The position numbers were made by a program, and so were the translations under genes. The notes below the pieces were generated by a model that was given only the letters and a program-made list of their open reading frames with translations, was not told the DNA's origin and searched no databases. From Agriotes lineatus (taxonomy: Eukaryota; Arthropoda; Insecta; Coleoptera; Elateridae), in assembly GCA_940337035.1 (NCBI GenBank), contig CALNHX010002272.1, positions 62,001-126,000 on the forward strand: a stretch of DNA of 64,000 bases, written 5' to 3'. This document shows, one piece after another, positions 49,903-60,341 of the stretch (position 1 is its first letter; every line of letters begins with the position of its first letter).

Positions 49903-50499
49903 GCTTTGCTGCTTGATGTACCTACCTTGTCGCTCGTTTAAAAAAACTTTAATGTACAGGTTTTTAAATGAGAAAACAATCAGATTGAGCAAAAATACGT
50001 GCAAGAAAATGAATGAAAGAAAATGTAAAACTATAAATCAAATTTAACATTTTAGTCCAGTCATTAGATACATACTTTTGTGGTTGGAAAAGGTTGAGGA
50101 GTTTTGAAACTTGGCAGGATTGTGTGCTTGATGGCCTTAAGTATTACCCTAAGTTTGCGACCTCAAGCGACCGCCGCTTGCGCGCCATTAAAAAAAAATA
50201 ACCGCCAAAATCAGTTTTTGGCATGTAACCCGGTTGCTGTAGATTCTAGAAAAAAATTGCCACGAAAAGTTGAAGAGGATAACATTTGCTATAAAATCGT
50301 TTTGATGATTGTTTTTGTCAGACTATTACTTCCCGAGTTATTGGGCCGAACAATAGAGTGATTTTTTTAAAATCTCGTATAAGCAGCATTTGCATGGTAC
50401 TTTTTACCAATTATGTATAAATTAGGCTACTTAAAATAGTTTAGAGTAGTGAAGTAATAAAAACATAGGCTATCAACTGGGGTTCCATTTTCTCTTCCA
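49903..50499. other. Unassigned
   Basis: AT-rich with a short GC-richer patch near 50150. No recognised feature. Confidence 0.35.
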
Positions 50500-52590
50500 G
50501 TGCGAACATTACTTATAAGTATAGATGGCTTGATTTTGCAAAATGGCTGCAGGCATGAAAGTATGGCAGCATCTTTTGCATGGACTCTAAATAAAGCTAC
50601 CAATTTTCCGTACGTTCTGCTTGAATAAACTATTTCAGCAAGGAACCATACGGAAGTATTGCTCCCAAAGTTTTGCCGTTAGACCATTCGTCTCAATTAG
50701 AGCTAAACGTGCTGTGAATTTTCTTTCGACCGATTTGTAGCAGTTGTTGTTATCCACTTCCAGAACAGCGGACCTATCGATGTCGTTGGGTATCACGGCC
50801 AATTCAGTTCTTTCCTGATTTGTTAAGTCTACACCATGCCACACGATAGTTACTATCGCTTGATGACATAAAATGTAAGCCCTGATCGCCATTTTATAAG
50901 CACGTTCGCCCAGCATTTTCTCTACGGAAAGTTCGACATAGATGGTGGGCAATTCTTGAAATCGCTGCCGCTCATTAGATAACCGATACATCCTATAAAG
51001 GATTATTACACAGTAAAACCGCCAAGACGGGAAACAACACTATCCAACTCTGGACCGCAGTGACTAGCTTTACAATAGAGAGGTTGGTCGAATGTAACGA
51101 AACATGATTTGTGCTTTAAACTCTTATATTTAGCCGTGTAACACAGTTAGAGAAGCGCTAGGCTTGCATTAAGCAAGTCCTCGGTTCGAATACCGCGAGA
51201 GTCGGAATTTTTCCGCAGCCTTGGCGATTCGAATCGGGCTCGGTCAGACCATTCACAGTTGGGAACCAAATTAACTGTACGCCACTCAAAACTACAAACC
51301 TAAGAAAAAGAGTAACTAGGTCAACACATCAGGAAGACAGACACCGCACACAATGGTTGCTACGCAAGCACAAAAAGTTGAGCTCCAACTCTGTAACCCG
51401 AATTCGTTGAAGTTGAGCATTGTCCCGGTAGATGCTAACATACGAACCACCAGCTTCTATACCGCAAGGTAGATGAGGTTATAGATAATACATACTTCGA
51501 CATTTTTCGGCGGCTGACAGAAGAGCAGTGAACATCGTATCGTGGTTAGTGGGCGGCGCATTGATGAATGGCAAGGATAGTATATGTGATCTTTTAAAGG
51601 CTTCCTTCATAAAACCGTTCAAATCTCCTATCGACGGTAGGTTTGAACTCTTAGCATAAAGTCACAGTAAATCACAACTCAAGGGTGAAACGTCCTTCTG
51701 GCTTGGTTGATCGTCTTTAGGTCTTGAATGGTAATTGTTTGCAACCCCGACTCGTTATTCCTTCTAAACATTTGTAAGGGTACATTTCCAAACCTTCCGA
51801 TGATTTTAGCGGACGGCATTGCTTCTCTACAAGGAATCGTTTGCTTCGGAGGAATAGCATCCCTGGGTGTCAAACACTGGATTCCTCGTGTTCAATGTGT
51901 TCAGTCCATCTAATGTATTTGTATTGAAATCCGCATTGTCAAAGGCAAATTGCGAGAATGCTTCTTCTCTGATTTTAAATAGTGGACGTATAATGACGTA
52001 TATTTCAAACAACACACATTCTTTGTACGATCCGGAAAATCCCAAGGCTTACAGCAGGTCTAGTAGTTGTTTCGAGCCAAATATTTTATAAAGATATGTA
52101 CCAACGCCGATTTACAACGGTGACAAAAATTACGGCCGTCTGGCAGATGAAATAATCGCATGGGCTATAGCTTTACACTTAATATGCCATTTGTCTACAC
52201 TACAGCGTTTATGTTTAACATTCACCTAGTCGGGAAAACAGACCAACTTTTTTGGTATTACGGTGTCAACATCTTTGTCTATCCGTACGTTGATGTTCCT
52301 TCGTTTCATACACTTTGGAGCGGGTGTCTCCCAAAATAATATTTGCTGCACATTGAACAACTCTTAACTCTTAAGCGTTATTCCTCAGCATTAGTCTTCT
52401 TTGATGCATACCATGAATCTGTTAATATTTTAAAACCAGTGTATCGGAAACAGACTAAAGTTCCTTTATGTGTTACAACAATCGATATATCGTCGCCATA
52501 TTTTTGTAGTAACCGCACTTTTACCGTTCTCGGATCTGGGCGATAATCTCCCTCAACGGTATCCATGGCGAAATGACATGACGGCACGCA
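50500..52590 (-). pseudogene. Decayed long ORF of a dispersed protein family of unknown role
   Basis: Collinear blocks on the minus strand read as one protein broken by frameshifts and stops. N-terminal (52587-52370): KYGDDISIVVTHKGTLVCFR and GFKILTDSWYASKKTNAEE. Middle (52200-51690): WHIKCKAIAHAIISS, IGVGTYLYKIFGSKQLLDLL, GFSGSYKECVLFE, FDNADFNTNTLDGLNT and a shifted MPSAKIIGRFGNVPLQMF. C-terminal (50990-50500): KMAIRAYILCHQAIVTIVW, TAKLWEQYFRMV, FIQAERTENW and KMLPYFHACSHFAKSSHLYL. I recognise this set of phrases as a protein that recurs in many arthropod genomes, which suggests mobile-element carriage, but I know no assigned activity. ~150 residues are lost between the middle and C-terminal parts, where a SINE-like piece lies. 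Confidence 0.6.
51125..51290 (+). mobile_element. Possible tRNA-derived SINE
   Basis: ACACAGTTAGAGAAGCGCTA resembles a tRNA D-arm/A-box region. 35-40 bases later TCGGTTCGAATACCGCGAG matches a B-box and T-arm. The non-tRNA continuation includes GATTCGAATCGGGCTCGGTC. No tail or duplication was found. It interrupts the decayed ORF of the surrounding repeat. Confidence 0.45.
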
Positions 52591-53590
52591 TCATGCACAG
52601 TAATAAATAAACGATTCATTAAAAATATTTCACTTGATACAGGCAGTTCAGTTAACATCTGCCTTCCAACCGCCTCGACTACTATTGGGAAACATATCAT
52701 AAACTTTAGACGGCTAATTTACGAAGAATTTGAAAATAGGGCACGTACCAGCAACACTAAACGAGAGCCCCATAAATCATTCCCGGCCCGCCCGGAAGCG
52801 ATAGGCGAACGTAACCCCAAGCCGCACCGAAGTTCGGAAAGGCGAATAAAACAAATACATCCCACTACTTAAGACACGTGTGTTTGGAGTCAAAAGGAAG
52901 AGAAAATTAATCGCTTTCAAACAAGAGCAGCCCCATCCACAAATCAACCCAACTGACCAAGCGCACCGACAAATACCAATATACAGGTTCAAATTCAAGC
53001 GGCAGAGCCGCGATACATGCGGTCGAAAATTGCTCGAAGCTACGACAACTCAAAGTGACTAGACCTAAATTTTAACCGAGCGGACAAAATAAAGAAACCC
53101 ACCGGACTCCGTTAGATTCAAAACCTAACTGAGAATAATTAGCGGAAGCGTAATCAACACCCTTGGTTATATGGTATCAAAATACGCACCACGATATGAG
53201 GAATTTAATGAGACCACGTTCTAGCCTGAACTATACACAACCTCCGAGCGCGAAAATCGCGAAACTAATATGTTAATACAAGAAGGCCTACAAATTAACA
53301 ACCAACGCGGGGAGTTTAACACCAAAAACCCCCGAGTCTGGTATCAAAATAATCATCTATCAGCAATACAGCGCCTGCAAGTATGTGTTCATTCCGCCTC
53401 CTTAACCAATATTCATCAAGGAAGCACTACACAAAGGACTAGAACCCTTTCAATATTAAGGCGTTTGGCAGAGAAACTCGCTCTCACCTCCAGGCTTCAA
53501 GTCACAACAACTCTCCGCTCTCCAGCCAGAAGGAAGCCACCCAGGACCCAGCTCTCAACCGCCCATCCTAGACACTGCCGTTTGTGGACA
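52591..53590. other. Unassigned; possible element leader
   Basis: C-rich plus strand with open frames (52880-53062, 53270-53608) but no recognisable domain. It may be 5' sequence belonging to the Harbinger element or to another retroelement. Confidence 0.35.
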
Positions 53591-53596
53591 ACTACC

Positions 53597-53745
53597 TCTT
53601 GGACATAGCCGCCTACAAGATCTACCAACAGCCCCTTCTGGACATAGCCGTCAGCAGGTCTTTTCAACAGCCACTTTTGGACATAGCAGCCATTTCAGGA
53701 CAAAGCTGCGGAAGCCGGCCACATCTTCGGGACATAGCCGTTAAC
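53597..53745 (+). repeat. 39-bp imperfect repeat around GGACATAGCC
   Basis: GGACATAGC occurs at 53601, 53640 and 53679 (exact 39-base spacing) and again at 53730, with a weaker GGACAAAGCTG at 53698. Units are in frame, giving repeated LLDIA peptides in a short open frame (53584-53769). It lies just upstream of the Harbinger/hAT junction. Confidence 0.75.
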
Positions 53746-54144
53746 GCCCGCCAACTCTACAGGACTTAGCTGTTTGTTCCCTCCCTTGGCATTTCTTTAG
53801 GACCGCCTAGCACCGGCTCCAAGCATAATGGCAGGGCCGAGCCAAGGGTATCTGCCGCCCGGGTGCAAGATATAGTTTGCCGCCCCTATAGCGTATAGCT
53901 CCTTAGACGTAAATAGTGTTAATTTTAAAATTCTGCGTTGCCTTGATAACTGTAACTTGTTTTAAAAAATAAAAAAATATAAAGGTTATTATAAACTTTA
54001 TTATTTGTATAAATTAAAAAATTAAATATTTAAAACAACTAACATAATGCTTTAATAGTTATAAAACAAAGTATTGCTTAAATTATTTATTATTAGTAAC
54101 TTAGAAGTTATAAACATGAACTAAAAACTACATAAATTCTAAAT

Positions 54145-56682
54145 TTAAATATCAAAAGCGACTTTTCTTGCTTTTTTAATTGCAAATTCTCGTATTAAAT
54201 CCGTCATATCTAACGCCTGGCAGATCTCTTCCTCGATGCTTATTACAGCCAAATTTGTAAGTCTGTTCTGGCTCATAGTAGATCTCAAATAGTTTTTAAT
54301 TATTTTTAATTTTGAAAACGATCTCTCACCATGAGCCACAGTGACAGGCATCGTTAAAAAAATTCGTAGGGCTACAGATAAATTCGGGAAAGTGCTAATT
54401 AAATCATTAGCCACAAGGTATTCTAAAGTTTCCTTGGCCGAAGTCGTATTGCTTTTATTATAAATGGACAATATTTCAATTTCATTGCACAAATCAATTG
54501 CATTAACATCCATTTGTTTTGTAGATGAATCGGTTAATTTAATTTGTAAATCCATACAACATTTCATTAATTCTTCTTTATCTATAGATAAAGAGCCTAA
54601 ATTATTTAAAAAGCCAAAATAGGAGTTGCACTCGTTTAACTGTTCAAATCTGTCATTTAATTTTGATATTACTATATCAAGAATATAAAAATAAAAATTG
54701 ACTTTGAAATTCAACTCTGATGATTCGATTGATTCATCTCTATGTTCATAATCAAAAAAAACCTTTGCTTTTCTCGGTCTAACCAAGCCTACAGCTGGAA
54801 AAACACTTTCGCAGTCTATATCTTCAGCAATTTTTTTTGCCTCATTAAGCATAGCTGTAAAACTACCTTCAGATCGTATTTCAATGAAAAAAATTTGAAT
54901 TTCTGTCAACATTTTTACAGTTTCTGGTAAAATAATATTAGATTTTTGCATGATTTTGCTTACAGTGTTTATTTTTGATAAAATATTGTACCAAATTACT
55001 AGAAAACACACAAATTTATATGATTTTATTTTATTAATTAGTGACTTTGCAAGGTTTTTTGTGTCATTGTCTCTTGATGTATCATTATAAAGGGAAAAGA
55101 GAGCATCATAAATTTTTTCTAAATTAAATCTAAGGGTTTTAATGGCATCGATTCTACTCTCCCACCGTGTATCAGATAAAGGTTTTACAGTTATGGTAGG
55201 AAGTTCTTTCATGAGAATATGCCAACGGTAGGTGGAGGCTGAAAAAAAAACATATATTTCTTGAATAATAGCAAAGAAATTTGTTACTTCAAGCGAACTT
55301 TTCGCAGCATCATTGACAACTAAATTAAGACTATGAGCTGCACAAGGGACAAAAAAGGCTCTAGGATTTATATCAAGGATTCTTTTTTGCAGCCCATTAT
55401 GTTTGCCTTTCATGTTGGCACCGTTGTCATATCCCTGCCCTCGCATATCCTTAATATCAATATTTAATTCTTTTAAATAATTCAATAAAAAGGCCGTTAG
55501 TCCTTCACCAGTTGTATCTGTAACTGGGCAGAACCCTAAAAAATGCTCTCTAATTTCTATACCCTTTGAAATATCATTAATGAAAACGAACCTGACAACT
55601 ACAGTTATTTGTTCTTCGTGACTCACATCAGGTGTACAATCTAATATAATTGAATAATATTTACACAATTTTAAAGTTTCGATTATATTTTGCTTGACTT
55701 TTTCACCTATTAGACAAATTAATTCATTTTGGATTTTATCACCTAAATAATGTGGCATATTATTGGTATCTTTTTGAATTCTGCCAATATGTTCCGCCAT
55801 TATATTATCGAATTTTGCAATTGATTCAATTAGCTTCAAAAAATTACCATTGCCTTTTTCGAAAAGTTTTTGATTACTTCCTCTAAAAGCTGCATTTTGT
55901 CCAGCTAAATACTGTATGACACAAATGATTCTTTCAATAATTGACGTCCATCGTTTTTTTTCCAACTTAATTAAATTTTGGTTGACTGAGTCAACAGTTG
56001 TCCCTTTTTCAATCGATTTTTTTAGCTCGACCCATTTCTTAACACTCTCAAAATGCCCCTTACTTTTTTCGTGCCTGTCTAAATTTTGAGATAAGTGTCG
56101 CCAGTCAGTATAACCTTTATCATCGTTAAAAACATTATCAGTAACTTTAAATAATTTGCAACAAAAACAAAATACAGAATTATTTGACTTAGAATAAACT
56201 AACCATGTTCTAGGAACTTTTTCATTATTGCTTAATTTTTTGTCATAATAAGTAGTTGAAAAAGATCTGTTTGAATCGTCTAATGGAAATGCAATATTTT
56301 TCAATTGTAATGGCCCCAATTCAAGAATAGACATTTTAATGTTATCTGTTAAAACTTGCGGCCAAAGAGCAGGATCTTTCAATATTTCCATCCCAGCGTC
56401 CTCAGCAGCAACCTCGGTTGGTGGTGGTGAATCCGGTGTGTCCTGTGCATCCGCCTCGGATTTATTATTTTCTTGCCCTATTTCTGGATTTTCCATATGC
56501 GTGTCCTTGTTCGAATCAAGCTGTTCCTCCACTTGCAGGCTTGTTGATGGTTGTTCGGCTGCAGCCGCCGTGGAAACAAAAAATTTTTTTAAGGAGCCAG
56601 CCAGTCCTTTTTTAATTTCGTCTTTTTCGGACTTTCTTTTTCGATACTGAAAGCCGGAAAGTCTCTTTCTGCCATCGGCCAT
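54145..56682 (-). CDS. hAT transposase, zinc finger MYM-type 1-like
   Basis: 845-codon ORF starting MADGRKRLSGF. The basic KRKSEKDEIKKG stretch and low-complexity acidic region lie at residues 1-100. A TTF-type zinc finger runs from ~159 (PRTWLVYS..., CFCCKLF) to ~212 (a DRHEKSKGH histidine pair). The RNase-H-like core has its first aspartate in SIILDCTPDVSHEEQ (~348) and the second acidic site in GQGYDNGANMKGKHNG (~418), then AAHSLNLVVND. The C-terminal hAT dimerisation region (~760-845) includes VAHGERSFSKLKIIKNYLRS. Length and domain order match ZMYM1-like/DUF4371 hAT proteins common in insects. An upstream in-frame TTG exists, but the ATG at 56682 is the natural start. It would act in the nucleus, cutting out the element by its termini. 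No stop or frameshift was seen. Confidence 0.93.
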   Translation of the reverse strand: MADGRKRLSGFQYRKRKSEKDEIKKGLAGSLKKFFVSTAAAAEQPSTSLQVEEQLDSNKDTHMENPEIGQENNKSEADAQDTPDSPPPTEVAAEDAGMEILKDPALWPQVLTDNIKMSILELGPLQLKNIAFPLDDSNRSFSTTYYDKKLSNNEKVPRTWLVYSKSNNSVFCFCCKLFKVTDNVFNDDKGYTDWRHLSQNLDRHEKSKGHFESVKKWVELKKSIEKGTTVDSVNQNLIKLEKKRWTSIIERIICVIQYLAGQNAAFRGSNQKLFEKGNGNFLKLIESIAKFDNIMAEHIGRIQKDTNNMPHYLGDKIQNELICLIGEKVKQNIIETLKLCKYYSIILDCTPDVSHEEQITVVVRFVFINDISKGIEIREHFLGFCPVTDTTGEGLTAFLLNYLKELNIDIKDMRGQGYDNGANMKGKHNGLQKRILDINPRAFFVPCAAHSLNLVVNDAAKSSLEVTNFFAIIQEIYVFFSASTYRWHILMKELPTITVKPLSDTRWESRIDAIKTLRFNLEKIYDALFSLYNDTSRDNDTKNLAKSLINKIKSYKFVCFLVIWYNILSKINTVSKIMQKSNIILPETVKMLTEIQIFFIEIRSEGSFTAMLNEAKKIAEDIDCESVFPAVGLVRPRKAKVFFDYEHRDESIESSELNFKVNFYFYILDIVISKLNDRFEQLNECNSYFGFLNNLGSLSIDKEELMKCCMDLQIKLTDSSTKQMDVNAIDLCNEIEILSIYNKSNTTSAKETLEYLVANDLISTFPNLSVALRIFLTMPVTVAHGERSFSKLKIIKNYLRSTMSQNRLTNLAVISIEEEICQALDMTDLIREFAIKKARKVAFDI

Positions 56683-57412
56683 CTGAATTAAGCACAAATA
56701 AATTCTAAGGATAGCGAAACAGAAAAATAAGCAGAAAAGTTCAAATGTTTAAAATAATGAAAAATACTTACGTTTTAAAACTTTCAACTTTAAAAAGCAC
56801 TATATTATTTAGCTCTTGCTTGAAACGTTTAGCCTTTTTTATTTCTGCTTAGTTCAGTACAATCTTACTAGCATTCAATCGCAAACTAAACTAACCCCCA
56901 ATTGCCCTTTTTAAGTTTGTTATCGTATATGCCGGCGGCATGCATGAGCATGAAGCATGTTGCAACAAAGCACAAATACACAATTTACTCATTATTTTTG
57001 TGTCTAAAGAGGGCCGCTTAGTCTAGCTGATTTTGCTGATCTATATAGTTTCGTGTTTCATGACGCTGCACCATAGCGACAGAGCGATAACTCGTGTGTC
57101 GGTATAATCACCGTGTACAATAGCAAACGGCACCGACGCGACGTGTTTATAATAAAAATAAATTATAAGTAATAAATTATTATTGTATGCTTGCCGCCTT
57201 AAAAATGCAACCGTTTCTCTGTATCAAGTTACCTTTATACGAAAAAAAGCCAGACACAAGACTATAACTTGATAAAAAATGTTGCATTTTCTAATGCCGC
57301 AAGGCACAAGCATACCTATCTTAAATTTCTTTCATTTTTCATTTTGCCGCCCCAAATAGTTTGCCGCCCGGGTGCTGTGCACGCTTTGCACCCCAGGCAT
57401 GGCTCGGCTCTG
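56683..57412. other. hAT 5' non-coding region
   Basis: 730 bases between the transposase start and the right terminus. It must hold the promoter. No clear TATA/Inr pair stands out, and the last ~70 bases carry the GCCGCC subterminal motifs. Confidence 0.5.
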
Positions 57413-57786
57413 CATAATGGCGGCAACTGAATTGATTAGCGTCGGTATTGATTTAATCAATGCAATATTCGTTGAAGAATGTCGTAAAATAGCAGAACCA
57501 GAAAAGAAAACGTCAGCGTCGTTGGTGGGTGAGGCCGTGGATTAAGCGACTAGAACTTCTTGGAGCATCCTGTCAATTATTGATGGAACTAGCAGGAGAA
57601 GACCCTGAAGCCTACCGAAAACATTTACGAATGAGTGAGCTTCAGTTTGACTTTCTCTTGTAGAGGATTAGTCCTACAATCCAAAACGCTGACACTTTCT
57701 TGACACCAGCGTTGCCGGCAAAATTAAAGCTGCAAATAACACTTCATTATCTTGCTACATGTATATGCTTTAGTATGCTTGGTGCC

Positions 57787-60158
57787 CTGTATAGCAGGGG
57801 TGGCCAAACTTTTGACCTGTGAGGTCTACTTGTGTTCGAAAATATTTCTTGCGGTCGACTGCAAGGTAGAGTTTAGAAGAGAGAAATAAAACATTTTTTG
57901 ATAAATTTGTAAGTATTTATTAATTAAATATTACATACAAAATTCGCATCTTTCATTGCGTTTTACGCTTTTGGGTGGATGTTTGGCAGTGCATATTCTC
58001 CACAAGTTTATCATATTGGGGAGTGTACGAAGTAACTGCGATGCGCAAACAGGAAGTTAAGTGAGCATCTGTTAAGCGGGAACGATTTTTGGTTTTTATT
58101 GCATTCATAGTTGAAAATGTTGATTCGCAAAGATAGGTAGAACCAAAAAACGAAGTCAAATATAAAGCTACCTTTCTTAGGCATGGAAACTTTTCTTTGC
58201 AAATCACTTTCCAAAAATCTGTACTACCAGATGCTCTAGCTTTCAAAAATATGTCGCTTCTCATTTTAATTATTTCTTCTTCGACCACAACAAATTCAGT
58301 ATCGGTTAAGTTGCCGATTTTGACGGTCAAGCTGTCAAAGGGAATACCATGAAACTTAGCACTTCTTCGAGAGCGGCAAAATCCGCAAACCTTCTTTCGA
58401 ACTCCAGGTGCAAATTCTCCAGCTGTTCAGCGAGAGTTTTAAAGTCTCGATTTGAATTGTGCGTACATTCTTCTTCCATGTTTTTATAATTTTTTAATTC
58501 GCCTCGTTTTAATTGAGATGCATGCACTTGAATTTGACTTTTAAAAGTTTTAATCAAAGATGTCATGTCAATGACGGTTTTGTCTTTCCCTTGAAGATTT
58601 AGGTTCAACTCATTGTGTTTTTCTGTTATGTCACAAAGGAAGGCCAGTTTCATAAGCCATTTTTCATCTTCAAGCTCAGGTACATTTTCTCCCTTTGATT
58701 GAATGAATGTCTTGATTTCTGGCAGTAATTGGCGAAATCTCTTCAAAAAGGCACCACGGCTAAGCCACCTAACATCTGTATGTAGCAGAAGGTCTGAGTG
58801 TTCGGCTTCTGTCTCTTCAAGAAGAGCTCGAAATTGACGCCTTTGCAAACTTTTGGCTCGAATAGAATTAACTATTTTAAAAGCAATTTTCATAATAACA
58901 TCTGATTCCAGAATTTTAGAGCACAAAACTGGCTGGTGTATGATGCAGTGATAGTTGGTGAAACTTGGAATGTTGTCATCATTTTCTGCACAATGAAATA
59001 AAACCAACTCTTTGTCCCAGCATAGCGGGTGCTCCATCTGTCGTGATAGCAGCTAGTTTGTGTATCGGAAATTCAGTTTTTTCTACAAAACTCTTAAAAG
59101 ATCTGTAGATATCTTCACCTCTGGTTTGCCCCTTCAATGGAATCATTGTCAATAATTCTTCTTTTGTTGTCATTTCTTCAAAAACTAGACGCACGAAAAC
59201 GCACAATTCAGCAATGTCGGTTACATCGGTGGATTCATCAAGCTGTAGTAACAAGAAACAACATTTCTGCAAGTCTTCATTAAGTAATTGTTCGAAATTT
59301 TCACTTAAGGCTTCACTGCGTCGCATTACTGTGTTTCGTGAAAGTGAAATGTCATTTATTGCTGAAATAATTTCTTTTTTGTTTTTAAAGTCATTAAAAA
59401 GTGTTTCTCCAGCTCTCTGCATGGCTTCCTTGATCATTTCTCCATCTTCGAAAGGTTTCTTTCGTTCTATTAATATTTCTGTAACAGCAAATGACGCCAG
59501 TGTTGCAGCTTTTGATTTCGAGTCTGGTTTTGTAAAAGAAGATTTCGGTTTTCACTGCCAAATGGAAAATCGGTGGCGTATTTGGAATGTGTAGTTTTAA
59601 AATGCCTTTCAGCATTTGCTCTTTTCGGTAATGCTACACTTGAGCTGCAGATTAGGCACACACATTTGTCCTTGACCATAACGAAAAAAAATTCTCGTCC
59701 CACTCACTGTGATAATGGTAAGTCTTACTTTTTTTTGCACTCGAACTAGATGGCCCCCTCATTCTGATAAAATAGTTAAAAACACTAAGTCACAAGGCGC
59801 AACGCAACAAATTAATTGTAAATACGTTTGCACTCAAGTCGAAACTAGTACTGACTATTACCTGGCCGATCCTTCGTGAGCGAGGTCATAAAAAGAGAAA
59901 ACAATGCGAAATGAAAAGAAAAGAGACAGCAATGTGCGGGCGGTGAGTCGCGTTTACACGACTGACTCACACACACGCACGCAACAATACCACCACGTTA
60001 CGACCAATCGAAGCGTGTGAGTACCTATAGTAAGTGTTCTTAGCACGAATAGGTACATATTATTATTTTTTAATATTTTTCTGTTCAGTTTATTTTGACT
60101 CTCGCGGGCTACCTAAATCGTCTTCGCGGTCGACCTCTTGGCCATCCCTGCTGTATAG
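57787..60158. mobile_element. Second hAT transposon inside Harbinger exon 1
   Basis: The element (57795-60150, 2356 bp) has termini CAGGGGTGGCCAA and, inverted, CAGGGATGGCCAA. It is flanked by identical CTGTATAG copies at 57787-57794 and 60151-60158. Removing it with one duplication copy joins Harbinger ...LGAL to YRVPS.... Its own transposase is broken, so it is older or less constrained than the hAT at 53832. Confidence 0.93.
57953..59762 (-). pseudogene. hAT transposase, SCAND3/ZBED5-like, several frameshifts
   Basis: Start MRGPSSSSAKKSKTYHYHSE at 59762. A BED-type finger follows in another frame: CVCLICSSSVALPKRANAE, then RHFKTTH. The core includes IKEAMQRAGETLFNDFKNK, LLQLDESTDVTDIAELCVF (first D), KGQTRGEDIYRSFKSF and AITTDGAPAMLG (second D). 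After a frameshift at ~59000 come YHCIIHQPVLCSKILES and LLHTDVRWLSRGAF. After another at ~58330 comes the C-terminal dimerisation region FFGSTYLCESTFSTMNAIKT with NRSRLTDAHL. At least three frame changes remain, so no full protein is made. The intact relatives (~600 residues) are known as SCAND3-, FAM200- and GTF2IRD2-like hAT proteins. Confidence 0.88.
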
Positions 60159-60341
60159 AGTACCATCATGTAGCATATCGTTAATGATACCTCAAGTTTG
60201 CAAGGCAATCTACGAAGCACTACAAGAGTTTATTCAGGTAAGATAGATAATAATACATTCAAAACGAAGTACAAAATAATTAGAATCAATAACTATATTA
60301 GTACAGTAGGCTATAACTACTTTATGAAACTGAATTTTGAC

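Larger units (their letters stand above)
53824..57420. mobile_element. Complete hAT transposon (ZMYM-like), perfect 8-bp duplication
   Basis: The element (53832-57412, 3581 bp) has termini CAGGGCCGAGCC and, inverted, CAGAGCCGAGCC. It lies between identical CATAATGG copies at 53824-53831 and 57413-57420. Near both ends GCCGCCCGGGTGC and AGTTTGCCGCC recur, probably as transposase-binding motifs. It encodes one uninterrupted transposase. The right duplication copy contains the ATG of the Harbinger transposase, so this hAT landed on that start codon. Perfect duplication and open ORF argue for recent insertion. Confidence 0.95.
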
